Shown one piece after another: positions 1 to 3,882 of a DNA stretch of 6,224 nucleotides; position 1 is the stretch's first letter, and the number at the start of each line of letters is the position of its first letter. Position numbers and translations under genes: made by a program. The notes under the pieces are model-generated. The model saw only the letters and a list, made by a program, of their open reading frames with translations, was not told the origin of the DNA and did no database searches. Source of the stretch: Patescibacteria group bacterium (GTDB lineage: Bacteria > Patescibacteriota > Microgenomatia > Levybacterales > UBA12049); contig JAHIGH010000052.1 of the NCBI GenBank assembly GCA_018900295.1, positions 1 through 6,224 on the forward strand, given 5' to 3'.

Positions 1-141
1 GGTATATACCTACCGTAGCTTTGCCTCTTCGCCTTATAGGCTTCGAGGGCACAAGTCAAAGTATCGCCGTGCCCTTCCGTAGCTTTAGCGAAGGAGGGTT
101 AGGTATTATACTTTTTTGCAATTTGAAAGCAGAGGGGTATA
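1..141 (+). repeat. Structured GC-rich repeat, copy 1 (left part outside the window)
   Basis: This is the inner part of a MITE-like element that is seen whole at 1911-2142; its left terminal repeat lies beyond the window edge. Positions 3-141 match the reverse complement of 6087-6224 in 138 of 139 positions, the only difference being one T in a T-run. It can fold into a branched structure. ATACCTACC (6-14) pairs with GGTTAGGTAT (97-106) with one bulge. Inside are hairpins at 24-48 (CCTC/GAGG enclosing GCCT/AGGC), 47-74 (GGGCAC/GTGCCC) and 73-94 (CCTTC/GAAGG enclosing GCTTTAGC). The right end reads GAAAGCAGAGGGGTATA. There is no coding capacity. The family name is unknown to me. Confidence 0.9.
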
Positions 142-145
142 GAAT
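116..145 (+). promoter_or_regulatory. Candidate sigma70-like promoter formed at the repeat edge
   Basis: TTGCAA (116-121) and TAGAAT (140-145) are separated by 18 bp. The -35 box and most of the spacer lie in the repeat, and the -10 box spans the repeat/flank junction. Transcription would start near 151-153, at or just before the GTG/ATG start codons at 152/155, so the message could be leaderless. This fits the lack of a well-placed Shine-Dalgarno: the nearest purine run, AGAGGGG at 131-137, is 17 bases from the ATG. The call rests on sequence match only. An equivalent arrangement occurs at 6083-6112. Confidence 0.4.
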
Positions 146-154
146 TGTTCTGTG

Positions 155-721
155 ATGGGAATTTTTGAATTGAAACCTTTTTTTGCCGGTAAAAGAAAGT
201 ATGTTATTATTCCAATTGCGATAATAATACTTATTACTCTACATTTTGGTTCCGTCGGTGGTATAAATTCAGTAAATACATCAAAGAATGTTGTAAGGCA
301 ACAGGAAGCCGCAAAGCCAGATGTTGCAGGCGTTCAAGCAATACAGCCAACAGTTACAGTTATTCTTACAGAAGAATCTACTCTTACATCGGATAAACGA
401 CAGCAAGTAACTTTGGTAAAAGTGGTTGACGGCGATACAATTGCAGTCTTGATTAACGGGAAGAATGAAACTATCAGAGTAATAGGCATAGATAAATATC
501 AAAGACTTTTAAGGTATGTATTCATAGATGGGGGCAGCGTAGATTTTGGGAAAATGATGATTGAATCGGGTCTGGCTTTTGAATATACATACAATACTTC
601 TTACAAGTATCAACAGGCGTATAAGCAAGCAGAGAAAGAAGCACGGGAAGCAAAGAAAGGCTTGTGGGCTGATGACGCGTGCATGGGATATGCAATACAA
701 AAAAATACGGCGGAAGCCTGA
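155..721 (+). CDS. Staphylococcal nuclease-like (thermonuclease family) protein, internally deleted; probably inactive
   Basis: This is an SNase-fold protein, a family of secreted or anchored Ca2+-dependent nucleases. An N-terminal membrane segment (about residues 17-34, rich in I/L/V) is followed by a linker of about 50 residues and then the nuclease domain from about residue 85. Numbering counts from the GTG at 152; the ATG at 155 is the preferred start. Visible family signatures are VVDGDT (91-96), IRVIGID (108-114), KYQRLLRYV (115-123) and GLWADDAC (170-177). In normal members the IGID motif continues TPE and the KYxRLLRYV block follows about 43 residues later. Here they are fused directly at 491-496, in frame. 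Matches to catalytic Asp21, Arg35, Asp40 and Arg87 survive, but the Glu43 region and the core strands are missing. The reading frame then leaves the Excalibur tail near an A7 run at 699-705. It is probably a decaying gene, although it could still be expressed. Confidence 0.75.
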   Translation: MGIFELKPFFAGKRKYVIIPIAIIILITLHFGSVGGINSVNTSKNVVRQQEAAKPDVAGVQAIQPTVTVILTEESTLTSDKRQQVTLVKVVDGDTIAVLINGKNETIRVIGIDKYQRLLRYVFIDGGSVDFGKMMIESGLAFEYTYNTSYKYQQAYKQAEKEAREAKKGLWADDACMGYAIQKNTAEA

Positions 722-783
722 CAAATAACGCAGACAGATTAGATGCAGATGGTGATGGAGTTGCATGCGAAAGCCTGCCTTGA
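700..783 (+). pseudogene. Out-of-frame Excalibur-type calcium-binding tail of the nuclease gene
   Basis: In the frame one base back from the nuclease ORF, this stretch reads KKYGGSLTNN then ADRLDADGDGVACESLP and stops at TGA 781-783. The DxDGDGxxCE signature is that of Excalibur domains, which often end SNase-like proteins. A -1 slip or a lost base around the A7 run at 699-705 would join it to the nuclease reading frame. From the cysteine of DDAC to the DADGDG loop there are fewer residues than I would expect for this domain, so a further small deletion is possible. It has no start codon or ribosome-binding site of its own. Confidence 0.7.
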
Positions 784-814
784 AGTTAAGCGCAAGTGCA
801 TACTTCATGGCAGG
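774..814. repeat. Imperfect inverted repeat (12 of 13 pairs, 15-nt loop) at the end of the nuclease remnant
   Basis: The arms are CCTGCCTTGAAGT (774-786) and ACTTCATGGCAGG (802-814), with a single T-T mismatch. The hairpin overlaps the TGA that would end the Excalibur tail. No T-run follows, so it is not a classic intrinsic terminator. The heptamer GTTAAGC occurs at 785-791 and again at 816-822, immediately after the stem. This resembles the GTTRRRY core of integron attC sites, but the matching 5' RYYYAAC core is missing. Confidence 0.6.
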
Positions 815-820
815 GGTTAA

Positions 821-961
821 GCCGAGGATAGCAGTGGTATAAACTATATGGTTTTTGGCTCTTTGTCCGCACCAAATGGTAGAATGTATTCTATTGAGAC
901 AGTGTGGTATATTAAAACAGGCACCCAAGATCCTAGTTTTATAACAGCTTATCCTGTATAA
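821..961 (+). pseudogene. C-terminal remnant of a DUF6883-type protein
   Basis: An open frame following a TAA at 818-820 encodes about 46 residues, including FGSLSAPNGRMYSIETVWYI (849-908 approximately) and ending FITAYPV before TAA 959-961. The pattern of a GPL/GSL turn, PNGR, TVW-I and TAYP at the extreme C terminus is what I recall of DUF6883-type proteins, which are normally over 100 residues. The N-terminal part is absent, and the upstream frame runs into the end of the nuclease remnant. An ATG at 848 could start a 37-residue peptide, but it has no ribosome-binding site. Such proteins are often encoded directly before a DUF4926 gene, and that is the arrangement here, with a 26-bp gap. 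This supports the identification and suggests the pair was once complete. The function is unknown. Confidence 0.55.
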
Positions 962-977
962 TCGGAAAAAGGAGGGG
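957..977 (+). promoter_or_regulatory. Candidate -10 box and Shine-Dalgarno for the 988-1841 operon
   Basis: TATAAT lies at 957-962, overlapping the stop of the preceding remnant, and no convincing -35 box stands at the expected distance. A purine-rich GGAGGGG at 971-977 gives a strong Shine-Dalgarno, whose GGAGG core ends 12 bases before the ATG at 988. The ribosome-binding site fixes the start of the downstream gene. The promoter itself is only suggestive. Confidence 0.4.
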
Positions 978-987
978 AAAAATAACA

Positions 988-1374
988 ATGTTTGAAGAAT
1001 TAGATACAGTTGAACTTACTCATGATATTCTCGAAAATGGTCTTAAAAGTGGCGATATAGGAGCGGTTGTCAATGTTTATGATAATGGTTCTGCCTATGA
1101 GGTTGAGTTTGTTGCGCCAAACGGTAGAACCAGGGCGCTTCTTACTCTTAAGCCAATTGATATACGTAAGTATATAAATAAAGACAGGGATTTTTCTTCT
1201 TCGTTGAATGTTCCAATTTCTCGCGGAACAGTGTCCGGTGTGACGACTTTTACTGTAAGCGAAGAAAATAGATGGGGAGGACTTGTCGAGATCATTAATA
1301 TTGATGAATGGGATATAAAAACTGAAAGTAAAGAGAATATAAAAAAGTTTCGATATCCGATAGCAGCATTATGA
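988..1374 (+). CDS. DUF4926-type small protein with an unrecognised C-terminal half
   Basis: The protein has 128 residues. The N-terminal 55-60 match the DUF4926 pattern: ELDTVELTHDI, then GLKSGDIGAVVNVYD, then AYEVEFVAPNGRT and a hydrophobic end at LLTLKPIDIRKY. This looks like a compact beta-barrel, SH3-like domain. The function is unknown; such genes commonly sit beside DUF6883 genes, and a DUF6883 remnant lies 26 bp upstream. Family members usually stop near residue 60-80, whereas this one continues for about 65 residues (from about 65) that I do not recognise, possibly a fused or acquired tail. There is no signal peptide or membrane segment. The start is supported by a strong GGAGGGG. 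The stop overlaps the next start as ATGA, so the two genes are probably co-transcribed and translationally coupled. Confidence 0.75.
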   Translation: MFEELDTVELTHDILENGLKSGDIGAVVNVYDNGSAYEVEFVAPNGRTRALLTLKPIDIRKYINKDRDFSSSLNVPISRGTVSGVTTFTVSEENRWGGLVEIINIDEWDIKTESKENIKKFRYPIAAL

Positions 1375-1841
1375 ATATAAAACATATCTGGTCAGTATTA
1401 TGTAAAGAAAGTGTTGTCAATCAGGATGACAATAACATTTCTATTTATGGAGTTTTGGAAGAATTATCTGTTTTTTTAACCCCGGCAAAAGAAACAGGGG
1501 AGATACCTAAAAAGCTTGGTATTCCGATTAATTATGAAATAGTGAGTATGTGGCAAAGAAATAAAGACGTAGAGTCGGCAAAGGCAGAGATAGTATATGT
1601 TTTTGTTGATCCGGAGAATAATGAATTATTGAAAAATACACAGATTATGGAGATTCCGAAAGCATCACGAAGGCTTAGAAGTAGAATGAAGATAGTTGGC
1701 ATGCCTCTTACGAAGGAGGGCGATTATACATTTCAAGTAAAAATCAAAGAGGAAGGGAAAAGTGATTTTTGTCTTGTCGCTGAGCTTCCTTTAGAAATAA
1801 AGATAAAAACTGAAAAAACTTATCGCCACAGTGTCAGATAA
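1371..1841 (+). CDS. Conserved-looking hypothetical protein, 156 residues (possibly DUF6941-like)
   Basis: I do not recognise this gene with certainty. The protein appears soluble, with no signal peptide or membrane segment. It begins MNIKHIWSVLCKESVVNQ and continues NNISIYGVLEEL. A short N-terminal strand ending in Cys, followed by a loop, a strand and a GVLEEL-like helix, is the layout of DUF6941-type proteins of unknown function; I hold this loosely. The rest alternates strands and charged loops (EIVYVFVDPENNELL, then GDYTFQVKIKEEG), suggesting a beta-sandwich. The C terminus is basic and lysine-rich. The ATG overlaps the previous stop by four bases, and no Shine-Dalgarno is present, so translation probably depends on coupling to the DUF4926-type gene. 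The 69 bp after its stop hold no clear terminator before the repeat begins at 1911. Confidence 0.7.
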   Translation: MNIKHIWSVLCKESVVNQDDNNISIYGVLEELSVFLTPAKETGEIPKKLGIPINYEIVSMWQRNKDVESAKAEIVYVFVDPENNELLKNTQIMEIPKASRRLRSRMKIVGMPLTKEGDYTFQVKIKEEGKSDFCLVAELPLEIKIKTEKTYRHSVR

Positions 1842-1908
1842 ATAATTTAAGTTTGTGAGATTTCGGTTTGCAAAAATTTGAATTTTCTAAAACGCTTCTG
1901 AAAAGAAT

Positions 1909-1937
1909 ATTATACCACTCCGCTTTGAATTTGCGAA
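1909..1937 (-). promoter_or_regulatory. Candidate outward promoter in the left end of repeat copy 2
   Basis: On the minus strand, TTCGCA (1937-1932) is followed after 17 bp by a perfect TATAAT (1914-1909). It would fire leftward, antisense to the 1371-1841 gene. Its last two bases lie in the flank next to the TATACC end, so it depends on the insertion site. The evidence is sequence match only. Confidence 0.3.
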
Positions 1938-2142
1938 TAATTGGTATATACCTCCGTAGCTTTGCCTCTTCGCCTTATAGGCTTCGAAGGCACAAGTCAA
2001 AGTATCGCCGTGCCCTTCCGTAGCTTTAGCGGAGGAGGGTTAGGTATTATGGCACTTCGCCCTAAGGCTACGAAGCCATAAGGACAGCGAAGCTTTAGCG
2101 AAGAGTCCTTATACTTTCGCATTTTGAAAGCAGAGGGGTATA
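1911..2142 (+). mobile_element. MITE-like element, full-length copy 2 with 27-bp terminal inverted repeats
   Basis: The ends, 1911-1937 and 2116-2142, are inverted repeats matching in 22 of 27 positions, starting TATACC and finishing GGTATA. The element is 232 bp with no ORF of its own. Positions 1943-2050 follow copy 1 closely. A 62-bp module at 2051-2112, absent from copies 1 and 3, adds two hairpins: TGGC..CTTCG with CGAAG..CCA (2050-2077), and a perfect 8-bp stem ATAAGGAC/GTCCTTAT (2078-2112). AGCTTTAGCG recurs within the element. TA at both outer edges would fit TA-target insertion as in IS630/Tc1-like elements, but it cannot be separated from the repeat itself. No transposase is present, so mobilisation would need one in trans. 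Confidence 0.75.
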
Positions 2143-2240
2143 TATACTTCGGCTATTCGTTTTTCCTGTCTTTCCTTTTCTTCCGGCGTATTGGGTTTGT
2201 TATAAATATATTTAATCTTAAATTTCTTTGAAGTCTTCAT
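2109..2240 (-). pseudogene. Small charged-protein gene truncated by the repeat element
   Basis: A 43-codon ORF begins at ATG 2240-2238: MKTSKKFKIKYIYNKPN, then TPEEKERQEKRIAEVY. The host-derived part ends at about codon 33, at 2142. The last ten residues (PLCFQNAKV and its preceding I) are read from the terminal inverted repeat, and TAA is at 2111-2109. The pattern K-F-KYIYN-xPTPEE-(charged helix)-xAEVY resembles, from memory, short proteins encoded next to serine recombinases in mobile regions of uncultivated bacteria. Those continue for another ten or more residues (AYDIIF-like). Insertion of the element seems to have removed that end and whatever followed. No good Shine-Dalgarno is present. 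The family assignment is tentative; the junction is plain in the sequence. Confidence 0.5.
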
Positions 2241-2275
2241 TTTTTTCTATTTTGCTTGTCAATTTTCTTGTTTCA

Positions 2276-2368
2276 TTAGTAGTATGTAAAATACACTTTC
2301 GGTGTGGTAATCAGCCTATTTTTCATTTTTGTCCGCTCGCGTATTTTCGCCACCGCCTTAATATTCAT
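2276..2368 (-). CDS. Possible 30-residue basic peptide coupled to the specificity-subunit gene
   Basis: The ORF starts at an ATG (2368-2366) overlapping the TGA of the specificity-subunit gene as ATGA, and ends at TAA 2278-2276. It encodes MNIKAVAKIRERTKMKN then RLITTPKVYFTYY: strongly basic, with an N-terminal amphipathic-looking helix. I do not recognise it. The overlap is typical of translational coupling, but a short ORF of this size can arise by chance. It could also be the remaining start of a longer gene. No homology claim is made. Confidence 0.3.
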   Translation of the reverse strand: MNIKAVAKIRERTKMKNRLITTPKVYFTYY

Positions 2369-3879
2369 AATTTATTACTACTGAATGAAATTTGTACTTC
2401 TTGATCATTTATAATATTCTCAATGACGGTGTTCAAAATTTCTTTAAGGCGCTTGGCTGTTTTATCCAGCTCATAAATTCCAGCTTGTTCGTTATATTCG
2501 TTATCTTTGGATAAAAAGTTTTCTAATATAAAATTCTCGGCTTTATATTCCACTTCTGCGTTATGATAAAACTTTGCGATTTCTTTTTGTTTGGCTTCGT
2601 CAAAGGATGGGAAAGGTATAATTTCCCAATATTTCTGTGCTAAACTACCACCATTGCCACCGACAGCATAAAGATCAATCAATCCTTTGCTTCGTAAATA
2701 ATCCAAACAACATTTTACATAAATTGCTTTTACAATATCGTGTTCTTCTTGCTGAATTGTGATGCCATGGATATTTGTAATTGTTCTTTCTTTTTCTTCT
2801 ATGATTACAATTGAACGACCTTTTTCGAAGCCTTCTGCGCCGAAGATTAAATCGCCCTTTTGTAATGTTTTTAAGTCATTTCGATTACCCAAATATTCTA
2901 TTTTATCAACTGTTCCATATTTTGATAAAAATTTTGGCAACATCAAAGTATAAAAGTTCGAATATTTTTTTGCTGAGTAGACACTTTCGCCGATATTTGA
3001 AACTTGTAAATTTTGACCTCTTGAAAGTGAAAAACCTAATTCGCTGATCGTTTGAAAACCATTCTTATAGTTTTGAATTTCAAAAACAATCTTTTTAAAA
3101 TATTCTCCATATAAATTTGTATCTAGTCTTCCAACTTCTTCAACTTCTTTTATTTTCGGTAATTTAAAAGTGAACTTATTCGGCTTCTGATTTTCCAGAA
3201 GTTCGGTTTCAATGGTTTTCAATATATCTCGGTGGCGTTGCTTGATTAGTTTTTCTTTGTTGATTATGGCTTGTGTTAAAACTTCAATAAATTTTATCGT
3301 GTTATCTGCATTGAAATTCGGCATGGGAATTTTACAGTCCAAAAACATTGTTTTTGCATGACGAATAGTTGCGCCTTTTGGCACCATAAAATCTAACTGC
3401 TCTCTAAAAATATTATGCTTTATAAAAGCCAATAGATAGTATTTATTCGTGCTTACTGGTAACTTGTAAATTGCTCCTGAAAGCATATAATTGGGATAAT
3501 CTTTATCGAGAATTATGACTTCTCCAATATTGCTGTCTTTTGATATTAATATATCTCCCTCTTTTAAATTCATTTCCGTATATGAGTTCGGCATTATGGG
3601 TAATGCTGTCTCGCTGTTTATATCAGGCAAAAATGAATGCGATTGAAGCGCTTTCGTTCGAATGAAAAAATGTGTTGATTTTCCTATATAATTCAATGAT
3701 CCTACTTCAATGCCTAAATCTTTTCTTTTTAAATCTCTGCTCAAAAAATCCTTTACATAAAGAAAGTTTTTATTTGGCATTATTAAGTCCATATATTGCG
3801 AAGATGACAAGGTATATTTCTTTTCAATTATGGAATTATAAGAAATAGCGAGTGGGGTTTTGATGTATGAATTACTCAT
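2365..3879 (-). CDS. hsdS: Type I-like restriction-modification DNA specificity (S) subunit
   Basis: This 504-residue subunit directs the methyltransferase/nuclease partner to a split recognition sequence. The usual duplicated layout is visible. The first target-recognition domain spans about residues 20-190 and contains LKEGDILISKDSNIGEV (105-121). A first conserved helix follows at about 195-230 (IKFIEVLTQAIINKEKL). The second target-recognition domain, about 245-425, contains LQKGDLIFGAEGFEKG (339-354) and ends IIPFPSFDEA. A second helical region follows at about 427-490. The two halves are diverged in sequence, so the two half-sites recognised should differ. Its length is normal or slightly long for HsdS. 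It starts 3 bp after the stop of the methyltransferase gene with no clear Shine-Dalgarno, implying co-expression by translational coupling. Specificity cannot be predicted from the sequence alone. Confidence 0.9.
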   Translation of the reverse strand: MSNSYIKTPLAISYNSIIEKKYTLSSSQYMDLIMPNKNFLYVKDFLSRDLKRKDLGIEVGSLNYIGKSTHFFIRTKALQSHSFLPDINSETALPIMPNSYTEMNLKEGDILISKDSNIGEVIILDKDYPNYMLSGAIYKLPVSTNKYYLLAFIKHNIFREQLDFMVPKGATIRHAKTMFLDCKIPMPNFNADNTIKFIEVLTQAIINKEKLIKQRHRDILKTIETELLENQKPNKFTFKLPKIKEVEEVGRLDTNLYGEYFKKIVFEIQNYKNGFQTISELGFSLSRGQNLQVSNIGESVYSAKKYSNFYTLMLPKFLSKYGTVDKIEYLGNRNDLKTLQKGDLIFGAEGFEKGRSIVIIEEKERTITNIHGITIQQEEHDIVKAIYVKCCLDYLRSKGLIDLYAVGGNGGSLAQKYWEIIPFPSFDEAKQKEIAKFYHNAEVEYKAENFILENFLSKDNEYNEQAGIYELDKTAKRLKEILNTVIENIINDQEVQISFSSNKL

Positions 3880-3882
3880 ATT

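Larger units (their letters stand above)
1842..2275. other. Convergent intergenic region between the + and - operons
   Basis: This stretch holds 69 bp of plain AT-rich sequence after the 1371-1841 gene, the MITE-like element (1911-2142), and the truncated minus-strand ORF at 2109-2240. No intact gene longer than 43 codons is visible. The + and - strand operons converge here, so the element's hairpins may serve as a bidirectional transcription stop, although none is followed by a clear T-run. Confidence 0.6.

Noticed and set aside
1..141. CRISPR array or tRNA-like gene in the repeat
   Set aside because: There are no regularly spaced short repeats with spacers, and the stems do not form a cloverleaf with the conserved T-loop.
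699..706. Programmed -1 ribosomal frameshift in the nuclease gene
   Set aside because: A AAA AAT could slip, and a hairpin lies about 70 bases downstream, but the gene already has a core deletion, so loss of function with a lost base is simpler.
774..822. Integron attC site and gene-cassette array
   Set aside because: GTTAAGC fits the 3' core and the hairpin is suggestive, but no upstream RYYYAAC core pairs with it, and no comparable site separates the genes at 988-1841.
509..988. Minus-strand ORF of 159 codons opposite the nuclease remnant and DUF6883 fragment
   Set aside because: It has low-complexity, cysteine-rich residues with no family pattern, and lies opposite sequence with clear + strand domain signatures, so it is a shadow frame.
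2276..3882. Missing HsdR making this an orphan type I methylation system
   Set aside because: The methyltransferase protein itself carries PD-(D/E)XK residues at its N terminus, so a separate HsdR is not required to explain the operon, although one outside the window cannot be excluded.
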